Shown: positions 1 to 8,501, numbered from the stretch's first letter. The stretch: 36,505 nucleotides of DNA from Phaeoceros laevis (GCA_049999765.1 JBNGIQ010009547.1:735789-772293); one strand, 5' to 3'. Program-made: numbers and translations. The notes: a model not told the origin generated them from the letters alone.

Positions 1-27
1 TCTCCCTGAGTTTAAGTAATACTTGTC

Positions 28-886
28 TTACATGCTCAAGGTGTTCCGTGAAGGTAGCACTGAATATAGGAGGTCATCCAGATAGATCACAACGCAGTCA
101 TCCAACAAGTCTACAAAGATGAGATCCATCAGCGTAGAGAATGTGGCTGGTGCATTAGTGAGTCCAAATGGTAATACCAAAAATTCAAATGCTCCATACC
201 GAGTCCTACATGCTGTCTTGTGTTCGTGGCCCTCGGCTATCCTAATCTGATAGTATCCTGCCATCAGATCTAGCTTAGTAAAATAGGCAGCTCCCTTCAA
301 TCAATCAAACAAGTCATCCTAGGGAGTGGATACTTGTTCTTTATCGTGATCTGATTGAGTGCTCTATAGTCTATACACATTCTCAAGCCCCCGTCTGGCT
401 TCCGTACAAACAGTACTAGAGCACCATATGGAGATTTAGAGATTCTAATGTATCCCTTAGCTAACAACTCAGTTAGCTGTCTCTTGAGCTCCTTCAGCTC
501 ATCCTGAGACAATCTATAGGGAGCTCTCGCAGGTGGTGTACTTCCAGGTACAAGATCAATCTGATGATCTACCACTCTACGAGGTGGTAAGCTAGGCAAT
601 TCCGTGGCATAAGGTCTTTGAACTCATCCAAGAGCTCCTGCAACTTCTTTGGCAGCTCAGCAGTCTGCTTGGGTTGCACCAACTCAAGACCATCTTCAAG
701 CTCCATCATTATCACAAGATACACTTCTGAGTGTTTCCTTATGCATCTCTTAAATTGAGTTGCTGATAACATCTCAATGCATGAAAGTCTGGGTTCCTCC
801 CTTTTAGAAATGCATTTTACCTCGAATGTTCTGCCAATGTTGAGCTTATGAGCTTCAACATCAATGATCACTTTGGCTGCCTTCAT
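28..886 (-). pseudogene. Ty3/gypsy reverse transcriptase fragment, frameshifted
   Basis: Reading leftward, 886-569 encodes the linker between protease and RT. Positions 599-297 carry the RT fingers, with [12 protein letters not shown], the [19 protein letters not shown] stretch and [10 protein letters not shown] (RT motifs 1-2). Positions 300-28 carry the palm, with [28 protein letters not shown] and the catalytic YLDD box. These three blocks belong to one protein but sit in different frames, so at least two frameshifts (near 600 and near 300) break it. The RNase H and integrase domains are outside the window. Identification as Ty3/gypsy RT is secure from the motifs; loss of function is read directly from the frames. 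Confidence 0.9.
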
Positions 887-895
887 CCATTCTAT

Positions 896-1393
896 TCAAA
901 GGATGATGCCATAGTCATCCAGATCAGCAACAGTGAAATCCACTTTCCCTTTCCATTTTCCAATTTTACAAGGGGCTCCAAAGACTTCTCCAAGAATGTC
1001 CACATTTCCCTTGGCTTGCTTTGCTAGTGTAGACTGTCGGGTGTCCTTCCAAACCAAGCCAATCTCTTTGGCTTTCTCAGATGTGATGAAATTATGAGTG
1101 GCACCCTGGTCCACAAGCATCACTTGCTTCACACCCTTCAGCTTTCCTACTACATACATCAAAGCACTGCCTTTCCTAATATGGACTCCAGTCTTTTTCT
1201 CAGGAGATTCCCCATGGACCACTGTAACCTTCTGCTGATTAGTCACATCCTCAATCCTCAATGCTGGTTTTGAAGGATTGTTGGCATCTACAACATTCAG
1301 GTTTTGTCCATTCCGTTGTGGACACTCATTTGCAAAATGATTGGGGTCCCCACATATAAAACAAGCTCCATATTTAGGAGCATTCCGAGGCAC
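896..1393 (-). pseudogene. Retrotransposon CCHC zinc knuckle and aspartic protease segment
   Basis: The segment opens with a CCHC knuckle (CFICGDPNHFANECP) of the kind that packages retroelement RNA. The retropepsin active-site strand follows about 80 residues later (VMLVDQGATHNFIT). In most Ty3/gypsy elements that triad reads D-S/T-G; here it is DQG, a divergent or damaged site. The segment ends in ADLDDYGIIL followed by TGA. The usual family text at this point continues DAILGMDWL, so a Gly codon has probably become a stop and the reading frame resumes immediately after it in the 886-569 block. It is joined to gag upstream by a frameshift near 1380-1500. Confidence 0.85.
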
Positions 1394-2582
1394 AGGATTC
1401 CACCTCTACCTCTTCCTCGGTTCCCACGACCTCTGCCACCACCTCTGCCATTCCCTTTAGCATTACCTCTTCCTCTTGAGGCCTCTCCTCCATCTCCTTG
1501 ATTCTTGTCAGAGAAGACTTCGCTCTACCACGTCCTCTGAGTTTACCTCGAAATGAGGTCTGCTGGTAATCCTCAGGGTGGTAATTATCCCCAAGCGAAT
1601 CTGCTGCCTTAATGGCATCTGCCAGAGTTTCCGGATAATCATGTTCAACTCTGTTGGCAGCCCATTTCTTCAGTCCACCCAAGAACCTATGCACCTTATC
1701 GTGCTCATTCATTCCCTCGCACTGCATGACTGCTTCACTAAAGGCTGTAACATAGTATCGCAAGCTTCCGGTATGCTTGACCTCATCGAGTTTCCTTCTG
1801 CTAAGCCTCTGAGCATTAATTGGCTGAAACTGAGCCTTGATTGCCGTTTGGAAAGAAGCCCAGTCCACAATAGTATGTGGTTTAAGCTTATTCTTCACAG
1901 CTTTCAAGTAATTTCGCCACCAAATCAGTGCATATCCCTTGAGGAAATTGGAGATGTTACTGAGGTAATACTTTGGCTTGGTTCCCGTGGCAGTGTAGTA
2001 ACTCTCGACTTCAAAGATCCAGGAATCAATTGTCTCTAGATCTCTCTGTCCCTTATACTTCTCCGGAGGATGCAGATTCTTCATCTTAGGCTCCTTCGGC
2101 GTAGGAAACAGATCCAGATCCATATCACCATCAGCATCAGAAGATTCTTCCTCCTCAGAAGCTCTCTTCTTCTTCTGCTTCTTGCGTGGTGGCTCCTTGG
2201 TCTCTCCAACATCAACTTCAGACACAACTCCGGACTTCTTTGATTGCTTGACTTCTTTCTTCTTCAGCTCTTGCCATATCGGTTCGAGCTTCTTTTCCAG
2301 CATAGAGCCTAGAAAAGTCTCAAGGCCTTTCTGGAGACCCTGCAAGTCAAGAATCGGTACCTGAGTTGTCGACGTGTTGGGTGGTGGAAGCTCTTTGTCT
2401 TCGCTTGTAGACATCGTATACCGATCATGCTCAGTTAGCTCTGTGACTGGCTCTTTCACTGTTTCCAGTGCAGGTACAACTTTACGGAATTCCTCGAGGG
2501 CATCAGATTTCTCTTTGCGCCTCTTCTTGTCCTTCTTAGGCCCACCCTTGGGCTTAGAAGTTCCCGCGACAAGATCCGTCAT
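1374..2582 (-). CDS. Retrotransposon gag (capsid) polyprotein
   Basis: This is a 402-residue ORF opening MTDLVAGTSKPKGG. The first 140 residues are very charged (Lys/Glu-rich, with PPRKKQKKKRASEEEE). A retrotransposon gag domain follows, with the pattern PEKYKGQRDLETIDSWIFEVE, then ALIWWRNYL, QFQPINAQRLSRRKLDEV and FLGGLKKWAANRV, typical of plant Ty3/gypsy capsid. It starts 32 bases inside the primer-binding site, the normal position for gag. The last 60 residues lose the basic RGRG pattern and become acidic, and the CCHC knuckle lies in another frame, so a frameshift cuts the end. Confidence 0.85.
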   Translation of the reverse strand: MTDLVAGTSKPKGGPKKDKKRRKEKSDALEEFRKVVPALETVKEPVTELTEHDRYTMSTSEDKELPPPNTSTTQVPILDLQGLQKGLETFLGSMLEKKLEPIWQELKKKEVKQSKKSGVVSEVDVGETKEPPRKKQKKKRASEEEESSDADGDMDLDLFPTPKEPKMKNLHPPEKYKGQRDLETIDSWIFEVESYYTATGTKPKYYLSNISNFLKGYALIWWRNYLKAVKNKLKPHTIVDWASFQTAIKAQFQPINAQRLSRRKLDEVKHTGSLRYYVTAFSEAVMQCEGMNEHDKVHRFLGGLKKWAANRVEHDYPETLADAIKAADSLGDNYHPEDYQQTSFRGKLRGRGRAKSSLTRIKEMEERPQEEEVMLKGMAEVVAEVVGTEEEVEVESCASECS

Positions 2583-2613
2583 GTTACCTTAGAGCTCTCG
2601 GGTGATCTTGTCT

Positions 2614-2625
2614 GCTCTGATACCA
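2614..2625 (-). other. Primer-binding site of element 1 (initiator tRNA-Met)
   Basis: The minus strand reads TGGTATCAGAGC, the complement of the 3' end of plant initiator tRNA-Met that many plant LTR elements use to prime reverse transcription. It lies immediately downstream of the LTR and just upstream of gag. Confidence 0.9.
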
Positions 2626-2726
2626 GAAGTAGCGCACACCCAAGTCTGAACCCAATCAGACTCCCCCACGTGGTGTAGCAATTTGCCAGGATCAAAGATC
2701 AACGCCAAGATTCTAATCAGTCAGCT

Positions 2727-2997
2727 AGAGCAACAACACAGCACTAGGCCTCCCAATGGTCCGCCTACTAGGTAGACTCACAGACGCATACCCACGCGCT
2801 GCTCTTTATTGCACTGAGCAAGATACAAGCCTCACGTACATGAGCTATGGCTTCCGCGGCCAGCTCCTCGTGAGTATCGGAAGATCCGAATGAGAGAGAG
2901 ACTTGCAATCTTACAGACAGACTCACAGACTGTCTGTCCTCCTCACAGATAGAGTCCTCTATATACTTGGTCTAATCCTCTAGAAGGAATCTAGGAA
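2727..2997. repeat. LTR block duplicated across the assembly gap, copy 1
   Basis: These 271 bases recur at 3098-3368 with only a few transitions (four noticed) and no indel. Copy 1 ends exactly at the gap and copy 2 starts exactly after it. That is the pattern of two overlapping contig ends (or two alleles) placed in series. See the matching finding. Confidence 0.85.
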
Positions 2998-3097
2998 NNN
3001 NNNNNNNNNNNNNNNNNNNNNNNNNNNNNNNNNNNNNNNNNNNNNNNNNNNNNNNNNNNNNNNNNNNNNNNNNNNNNNNNNNNNNNNNNNNNNNNNN

Positions 3098-3368
3098 AGA
3101 GCAACAACACAGCACTAGGCCTCCCAATGGCCCGCCTACTAGGTAGACTCGCAGACGCGTACCCACGCGCTGCTCTTTATTGCACTGAGCAAGATACAAG
3201 CCTCACGTACATGAGCTATGGCTTCCGCGGCCAGCTCCTCGTGAGTACCGGAAGATCCGAATGAGAGAGAGACTTGCAATCTTACAGACAGACTCACAGA
3301 CTGTCTGTCCTCCTCACAGATAGAGTCCTCTATATACTTGGTCTAATCCTCTAGAAGGAATCTAGGAA
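3098..3368. repeat. LTR block duplicated across the assembly gap, copy 2
   Basis: Near-identical to 2727-2997. This copy continues into unique U3 sequence to the right, whereas copy 1 continues into the primer-binding site to the left. A single LTR would contain the block only once. Confidence 0.85.
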
Positions 3369-3603
3369 CTTAACTTAGCATCTAACATGGGAGTTCCCTC
3401 AACCATGACAACTTCCAGTTCAAGTCCTAGTTACCTTGTTACCCAAGTAACTTCTAGAATTTACAGTGCTTGTGACTGATATGGCTAAAAAGGACAAAAG
3501 CACTATAAGTTCTAGAAGTTAGTTAGGTAGTTGTGCATGGTTGAAGAAACTCCCATGTGAGAATTTAAAGTTAGTTCCTAGATTCCATCTATAGGATTAG
3601 GCC
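3341..3603. repeat. Imperfect inverted repeat at the outer LTR edge
   Basis: The left arm (about 3341-3470) and right arm (about 3497-3603) are inverted copies. Matching blocks include GGAATCTAGGAACT, ACATGGGAGTT, TCAACCATG, AACTTCTAGAA and AGTGCTT. The left arm is the U3 part of the LTR and has roughly 25-30 extra bases. The right arm reads as a diverged U3 fragment in the opposite orientation. The spacer is about 25 bases, so a transcript could fold into a long hairpin. Confidence 0.75.
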
Positions 3604-3648
3604 AGGCTTAAAGGGGACCCGTCTTTGAAGAGTTAAGTTGTCTAATGG

Positions 3649-4472
3649 TTGTTACATGTTGATCTCAACGTCAAAAAACACATAGCAGCATCTCCGAATG
3701 TCACAAACAAACCAGTGACGAGGGATGTGACCGTCGCGGCCGCTGCCGCCTTTGCAAAAACAAGAGTAACAAGAGCAACGCTTAGTGCTGCAGCAACGAG
3801 TAACGTGAAGGACCACTACCACTTACTTTGCAACACGCAATGTCAAGCAGTAGCACGGAAGCGAAGGAAACACGCAAGCACACGTGTTGCGACCAAAGCA
3901 TCACCATCGGAACCATTTTTCTCGCACGCCACAGTAAGCACAAGGTGCATCATCAATACCCTTCCTGAAGAATTGATTGGCCACATTTTGCGCCAACTGA
4001 GCTAAGGGATATCGGCAGAGCCCGATGTGTCTGCAAAATGTGGAATCAGGTAGCAGCTTCTCCATTCAACCGGCCACCCAGTTCTTTGTGGTGTATAATT
4101 CCGAGCTATCCAGCGGGAGGTTGGAGAACCATCGACATAACCTCTGAGAGGCAACGCAAAATCGACTACCCGGGAATAAAAACCAGTTGCGCTGTCCAAA
4201 TGAAAGGCCAGGGAGGCCTAGTAATGGTGCAGGAAGGTTCCATCAAGTACTGGATCTGCAACCCGCTTCTCAACAAGTGGCAGGGAGTTCTCATGAGCGC
4301 TGCTGAAACCACACGTTTACAGCAACACACTACAGTGCAAAATGTTTTGATGACAACGTCTGAGCTGGTTGTTGACAAACTCAAGCTGGATCATGGTCTT
4401 CTTCTTATAAGATTGTGCCTCACTGGTGCTATACAGTGTGCAGCCTTTATCGCTGACAACTATGTCGTTTAG
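3649..4472 (+). pseudogene. F-box protein gene, frameshifted
   Basis: Positions 3649-4005 end in INTLPEELIGHILRQLS. The next frame, from about 4008, opens LRDIGRARCVCKMWNQVAAS. Together these form the F-box helix pattern (LPxEL...IL..L....L...R.VCK.W), which binds SKP1 in SCF ubiquitin ligases. The two halves are out of frame by one base at AGCTAAGG (4000-4008), where a stop appears; a single missing base would explain it. Downstream residues (WCIIPSYPAGGW, GLVMVQEGSIKYWICNPLLNKW) look like the start of an F-box-associated beta-propeller: W/NPLxxxW is its usual opening. The propeller is then lost after about 4300. The 5' 90 codons have no recognised domain. Confidence 0.65.
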
Positions 4473-4483
4473 CTTCAAGCTAT

Positions 4484-4545
4484 TGGCAAAGTGACTCGGA
4501 AGCGCACCAGGGCACAGATGCAAGGAGAAAATCCGACAAACAAGA
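4484..4545 (+). repeat. Fragment related to the element-2 ORF
   Basis: The translation contains VTRKRTRAQMQGE, then NPTNK. The same string with EDASNK occurs on the minus strand at about 9258-9325 inside the element-2 ORF. The DNA is also clearly similar over about 55 bases. The fragment sits just after the F-box remnant, and its orientation is opposite to element 2. It ends before the conserved HLAYWKRFLPN part. Confidence 0.7.
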
Positions 4546-5027
4546 CAGGTTTTTCCAATACGCCAGGTCCATCTTGTTTTGATGTGAATTGTGGCTACTG
4601 CATGCAACTACTGTCCCTAAATATCACTTCTTTCAGTTTCTCTATGTATACATGTTCTGCTTGGTCTGAATTGTCTTGAATGATGACACAGGAGCAACTC
4701 ATCACTGATGACCACAAGTTTACTGTATTGGCTAGTCTCAGTGATTGTTTGCACTATTTATCAGAATCAATGCTCCAGTGAGTGCTCCAATAACCTTGTG
4801 ACATTGTATATTAATGATGGTGTGATAGCAGTGATGAAAGGTGATGGATGAAGGTTCCAAACCTGCATGCGACTAAGCTCATGCCTCTAGATATCGCTTT
4901 TTTCAGAATCCTTCAGGTCCGTGATATGTTTTCTTGTGAGAAGACAAATCAATGCCGGTCTCGTCCTTTTTTGCAAGCTACCAGAATGTCTATGTTGACT
5001 TGAATACGTATGACGTGCTGATCCTGT

Positions 5028-5146
5028 GTCAATCAATAAAAGACAGCTCCTTTTGTGCAACCTCCAGAGTTGCATGCAAATAGGCACTCTTTTGAACTTA
5101 GTGCAACTGCGATATTCTTGCTTTCTTATGTCAAACAAGTCACCTG
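5028..5146. repeat. Local dispersed repeat, copy 1
   Basis: The block from AATCAATAAAAGACAGCTCC to TCAAACAAGTCA recurs at 5397-5515 with scattered substitutions. The right flank differs, so this copy is shorter than the next one. Confidence 0.85.
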
Positions 5147-5186
5147 GGTTCTACGTTGCTTGATGAAACCAACTTTCTATTTGTGT

Positions 5187-5275
5187 TAGAAAACTTTAGC
5201 ACTTTCGACTCGAAGCCTTCTCTGACCTGGAGGTCACTGAATAGTTGTGAGTCGAAAGCTCTAAAGTTTTCTAAT
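5187..5275. repeat. Foldback (inverted repeat)
   Basis: The arm TTAGAAAACTTTAGCACTTT plus CGACTC (5187-5212) is mirrored by GAGTCGAAAGCTCTAAAG plus TTTTCTAA (5250-5275) with about two mismatches. The loop is about 37 bases. Both strands therefore encode similar short peptides (LENF..FDS and ALKFSN), which is a symmetry effect and not coding evidence. It may be a small MITE-like foldback, but I could not define a target-site duplication. Confidence 0.75.
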
Positions 5276-5396
5276 ATGTATGTAGCAAAGATCGTTTGCT
5301 TGGGTTTACTTGAGTTCCTACTAGATACCATCGTCCTCTAAGGGACGATTTAAGTGCATCACTGAAATGGGTAGGACGAATGCGAGCACTGGACTG

Positions 5397-5697
5397 TGTC
5401 AACCAATAAAAGACAGCTCCTTTTGTGCAGCGTCCAGACTTGCATGCGAATAGGCAGTCCTTTGAACTTAGTGCAACTGCGATGTTCTTGCCTTCTTATT
5501 TCAAACAAGTCAGCTGGGCTAGTTATTTGCAGAATTAATTGTATTGTTCTTATGTACACCAATATTGGTAGATCTTATGCAAAGAAAGAGGTACTTCTTG
5601 TGTCTGATGATATCCAAATCCAGGGAAAGTGCTAAACAGTTAGAGCAGGTACAGTAGCCTTCTTTTCCTGCTGTAGACTTTCAGCATGTATAAGATT
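5397..5697. repeat. Local dispersed repeat, copy 2
   Basis: The first part matches 5028-5146. The part from 5491 on (CCTTCTTATTTCAAACAAG to ATGTATAAGATTG) matches 5735-5943 almost base for base. This is the longest copy and the link between copies 1 and 3. Confidence 0.85.
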
Positions 5698-5698
5698 G

Positions 5699-5984
5699 CA
5701 AAATCCATCAGTTCCATCAAAGCAGGAGATGAATGCCTTCTTTTTTCAAACAAGTCAGCTGGGCTAGTTATTTGCAGAATTGATTGTATTGTTCTTATGT
5801 ACAGCAATACTGGTAGATCTTATGCAATGAAAGAGGTACTTCTTGTGTCTGATGATATCCAAATCCAGGGAAAGTGCTAAACAGTTGGAGCAGGTACTGT
5901 AGCCTTCTTTTCCTGCTGTAGACTTTCAGCATGTATAAGATTGGACTGCATCATCTCCTGCTTTGATGGAACTAATGGATTTTG
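5699..5984. repeat. 34-bp inverted pair flanking repeat copy 3
   Basis: CAAAATCCATCAGTTCCATC plus AAAGCAGGAGATGA (5699-5732) is inverted at 5951-5984 with one mismatch. Both follow the same left flank (CAGCATGTATAAGATTG), so either the segment was inverted when the repeat was duplicated or the two ends were joined by template switching. Confidence 0.85.
5735..5943. repeat. Local dispersed repeat, copy 3
   Basis: Near-identical to 5491-5697, so this is the most recent duplication of the family. It is bounded by a 34-base segment (5699-5732) and the inverted copy of that segment (5951-5984). Confidence 0.9.
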
Positions 5985-6363
5985 CAATCTGGTCACGTCT
6001 ATGGACTAACAAGTACATTCTCCATGTTTCAGGAAATAGCAATGTTGAGCTATTTCCAGCATCTCCTGCTGAGCATTACCCACAAGGGTTGCAGTCCATA
6101 TGCATGTAGCGTGGCCTTAGTTCTACACTAGTCTTCCACGATCCCAGCCATACACAAAAAGGTTTTTGCAAAGCATCCAATTTGAGTCACTATCCTGATT
6201 TGAGTTACTCATAGCCGTTTCTGCTCTGCCGTAATTTCGAAAAGTGCAAGCTGTTAAAACCTTAGAGTATGCTGTGAGAGTACCATGTCCCGACCCTTTT
6301 AGCTCTGAGCTTACCTCTCCTATCAAGTCAAACTTTAAGAGTTGTTGATATTAACCTACTCAT

Positions 6364-7100
6364 TTGCAGCTAAACCAAGGTTACTCTTGCAGGCTGCCCT
6401 GGCTTTCTGTGGAAGGGAAGCTTCAGTTTTTCAGTAGATGGGTGGATTCCCACGTAGAGGATTTGCAGCAGCTACTTGGCAAGCCAGTTCTCTTCACGGA
6501 ATTTGCATCATCTGATCGCTTCCAGCCAGGAAACACAGAAAAGGTGCTGGAATCCATGTTCAGGAAAATATATGACTCCGCTAAAGTGGGAAGCGCAGGG
6601 ACAGCGTCATTCTTGTGGCAATTCAAGAAGAAGGGCACAGCATGATGGATGGCTCCTGAGGTGAGTAATCTTGTGTGTTACTCATGTTCCTCAGCTTTTC
6701 TATCTGAAACCACAAGTTAATGGTGTGGCTGCGGGCTTCTACTGTATTCTATCTGCTTTGATCTTACTTGGCTGCTTTCATCAGATCATCAACCAGTCTT
6801 TGTCCGTGCGAGGTTACGAACTTGCTGTACATATTTGAAGCCTTGCCTGTACAGTCATAGAGATGGCAACAGCAAAACCACCTTGGAGCCAATATGAAGG
6901 AATTAGTGCCCTGACGAGGTTCCTTGCTTTCGCTACTTTGTGCAACTTCCGTTGCTCCCATCGATTACTAGTGGAGTAACTGTACGTTTTGTTCGTCTGT
7001 GCTTACATTACGGCCATGTTTAAGATAGAACACACCAGAGAGCTTCCCCAAATTCCAGATTTGTCTCACGAAGCGAAGGACTTCATCAGGGCCTGCTTGA
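6364..7100 (+). pseudogene. Chimeric remnant: GH5 beta-mannanase C-terminus joined to MAPKKK kinase fragment
   Basis: The first part (about 6390-6625) matches the last exon of plant endo-beta-1,4-mannanases (GH5), which cut cell-wall mannans: LQFFSRWVDSHVEDLQ, GKPVLFTEFASSD (the Glu of TEF is the catalytic nucleophile), then FRKIYDSAK and the WQF end. The frame then runs straight into KKKGTA, a stop, then WMAPE and a GTGAGT donor. That is the activation-loop end of a MAPKKK. Later blocks continue the kinase: TVIEMATAKPPWSQYEG (about 6851-6904), preceded by an in-frame stop where the family has DIW, and FKIEHTRELPQIPDLSHEAK (7019 on), matching YODA/MAPKKK3-type kinases. Two stops and missing N-terminal halves make both parts nonfunctional as written. 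Confidence 0.75.
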
Positions 7101-7298
7101 AAAGCAATTCTGGCATCATGAAACTAAAAAGTATGTGCATCCCAACTAAGACTGCCATGCACATACTTTTTGGTTTCATTATGTCAGAAATGTAACAAAC
7201 CTGACACATGTGAAGAGAATATTCTATTCATTGCATTTATAATCAAATGCTCGTTCTCCAAGCTCTACCTTGACATGCTTGCGACAAGCACCCAGCAA

Positions 7299-7400
7299 AC
7301 ACAGCCACATGAAAAGCGTAGGCTAGATCCGCACACAGCCACATGAAAAGAGTAGGCTAGATCGGCACACAGCCACATAAAAAGAGTAGGCTAGATCAGC
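7299..7400. repeat. 34-bp tandem repeat, three copies
   Basis: Units starting at 7299, 7333 and 7367 share ACACAGCCACATGAAAAG followed by AGTAGGCTAGATC, with a few substitutions. The third copy ends at CAGACGTG. The array lies between the kinase remnant and a PPR scrap. Confidence 0.9.
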
Positions 7401-7443
7401 AGACGTGTAACTATTATTGTCCACATTCACATCAATATATTGT

Positions 7444-7509
7444 TCCCTGGTTGACATGTGTGGAAAATGTGGTGAATTGAAAGATGCACGCCGGGTTTTT
7501 GCCAACTAC
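7444..7509 (+). pseudogene. PPR-motif scrap (plus strand)
   Basis: The peptide SLVDMCGKCGELKDARRVF matches the second half of one motif of plant PLS-class pentatricopeptide proteins (consensus ALVDMYAKCGxLxDARxVFD), which bind organelle RNA. Only about 22 residues remain, with nothing PPR-like on either side. It is far too short to be a gene and is best read as a captured or left-over fragment. Confidence 0.6.
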
Positions 7510-7584
7510 CTTGGAGTTCCTTTCCTCTCCCCTGAAGACAAGCCTCACGTAAGGATTGATATGATGCTTGCCCTCAACATCCTC

Positions 7585-7662
7585 TGCAGGAGCAGCGTCA
7601 CTGTTGTGGCAATTCAAAGCACATGACATGGATAGGTTCAAAGCACATGACATGGATAGGTT
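7585..7662 (+). pseudogene. Second mannanase scrap with 24-bp tandem duplication
   Basis: The frame starting near 7585 gives SAGAASLLWQFKAHD. It matches the SAGTASFLWQF end of the mannanase piece at about 6594-6627, so two copies of this exon end exist about 1 kb apart. A 24-base unit (CAAAGCACATGACATGGATAGGTT) follows twice in tandem at 7615-7662. Confidence 0.6.
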
Positions 7663-8157
7663 CGTGGCATCCAGCATGATTTTACAATCCTTACTAAAAA
7701 CTGCCTGCCAGTGGGATGAGACCATCTTCTGGACAGTTTTTTGTTTTCAAGTCTGCTTCTAAAGCTTGGCCTAGCCAGGCCATTGCTGTAACCATGGCAT
7801 TCCATGCTACAGAATGCCATGCTGACAGCATAATATGTTACATATGCAACTTTGAGACTTCTAACCTCAATCGTAGTTCTTCTTACAAGTCATCTTGAAA
7901 TGCCAATCGCCAACTGGGTTGGGATATTGCACCATTTCTGCATTCTATATCTTTGAAGAGTTCCCTTTTAGAACAACTTGAAGTTCTGGACATGATTTGG
8001 CCTCTCCTTTGGCTTTTCGAGAGTCAACAGGAACCAAACGGAGGTCGGACGAGTGTTTAAGAGCCATTCATAGATCCTCAGGCCTCAGGCTGTACATGTG
8101 CCTACTTTCGTGGGTTGGAGTTTTTTTTTGCCTTCTAAATACATCACTCCAAGGACG
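7663..8157. other. Stretch without recognisable gene
   Basis: No domain is recognised. It contains a short hairpin at 7794-7820 (ATGGCATTC/GAATGCCAT) and no long credible ORF. Confidence 0.5.
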
Positions 8158-8277
8158 TATGTATTGCCTTACTCTCTTTCCCTTTTCAACAAACTCTGCT
8201 TTGATCAGTCGCTTCTCCTCTTGTCCTGCAAGCATACCACATACTTGGAGTACACAGACAAAGGTGCGTGCATCTGG
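8158..8277 (-). pseudogene. PPR-motif scrap (minus strand)
   Basis: The peptide PDARTFVCVLQVCGMLAGQE, followed by EKRLIKAEFVEKGKRVRQYI, matches the L/S motif block of PLS-class PPR proteins (PDxxTFVxVLxACGxL...KGxxVHxxI). Its orientation is opposite to the scrap at 7444-7509. About 40 residues remain inside a longer open frame (8068-8583) whose other parts are not PPR-like. Confidence 0.6.
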
Positions 8278-8501
8278 GCTCACACTTTCCGTCCTAGTTC
8301 TCGGGCACTGATCACGAGAAGCCTGTGAATCAGAAACGCACCACCCCAGATGCAACAGTGTTCCAGTTCTCCCCCGGTTCATGAACTTGCTGGATGCTTC
8401 GCAGTCGAGCTGTAAACTGATCACGTACAGCAAATGGAGTGGCAAAATCACTGAAAGTGGTCGGACCAAAGAAAGGTAGAAGGCCATCAGCAGTCCAATA
8501 G

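Larger units (their letters stand above)
1..3465 (-). mobile_element. LTR retrotransposon 1 (Ty3/gypsy), 5' LTR to RT, truncated by window edge
   Basis: On the minus strand the order is LTR, tRNA-Met primer-binding site, gag, CCHC knuckle, aspartic protease and reverse transcriptase. Protease before RT with no integrase between them is compatible with Ty3/gypsy or Copia starts, but the RT motifs ([17 protein letters not shown]) are Ty3/gypsy type. The rest of pol and the 3' LTR lie beyond position 1. The element is dead: the frame shifts in gag, near 600 and near 300, and there is an in-frame stop after the protease. The LTR contains an assembly gap at 2998-3097. Confidence 0.9.
2626..3465 (-). 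repeat. 5' LTR of element 1, with unresolved gap
   Basis: The inner edge lies next to the primer-binding site; the outer edge is placed at a TGTAA start at 3465 (inferred). In transcription order the LTR has a TATA-like TATATAG (3329-3336, repeated at 2959-2966) and an AATAAA poly(A) signal (3176-3181, repeated at 2805-2810). A 271-base block occurs on both sides of the N gap, so the real LTR is probably shorter than drawn. The inner end does not show a clean CA before the primer-binding site, so that boundary is uncertain by a few bases. Confidence 0.65.
4546..6350. other. Non-coding repeat-rich stretch
   Basis: I recognise no protein domain here on either strand. It contains the foldback at 5187-5275, a three-copy repeat family (5028-5146, 5397-5697, 5735-5943) and short hairpins, for example at 5330-5349 (ATCGTCC/GGACGAT) and 6032-6057 (GGAAATAGC/GCTATTTCC). 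The ORFs over the repeats are short, and their similarity to each other comes from the repeat itself. Confidence 0.6.

Noticed and set aside
5140-5341. Two overlapping ORFs encoding similar peptides on opposite strands
   Set aside because: They arise from the foldback at 5187-5275; symmetry, not coding.
6123-6326. Minus-strand frame with a PPR-like SKVLTAC string
   Set aside because: Only a handful of matching residues and no neighbouring motif; too weak to call.
6640-6660. TGA in the kinase fragment as a possible selenocysteine codon
   Set aside because: A second in-frame stop replaces Trp downstream and most of the kinase is missing, and land plants are not known to make selenoproteins. 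Decay is enough.
7299-7400. CRISPR-like array
   Set aside because: The 34-bp units are contiguous with no spacers, in a plant genome; a simple tandem repeat.
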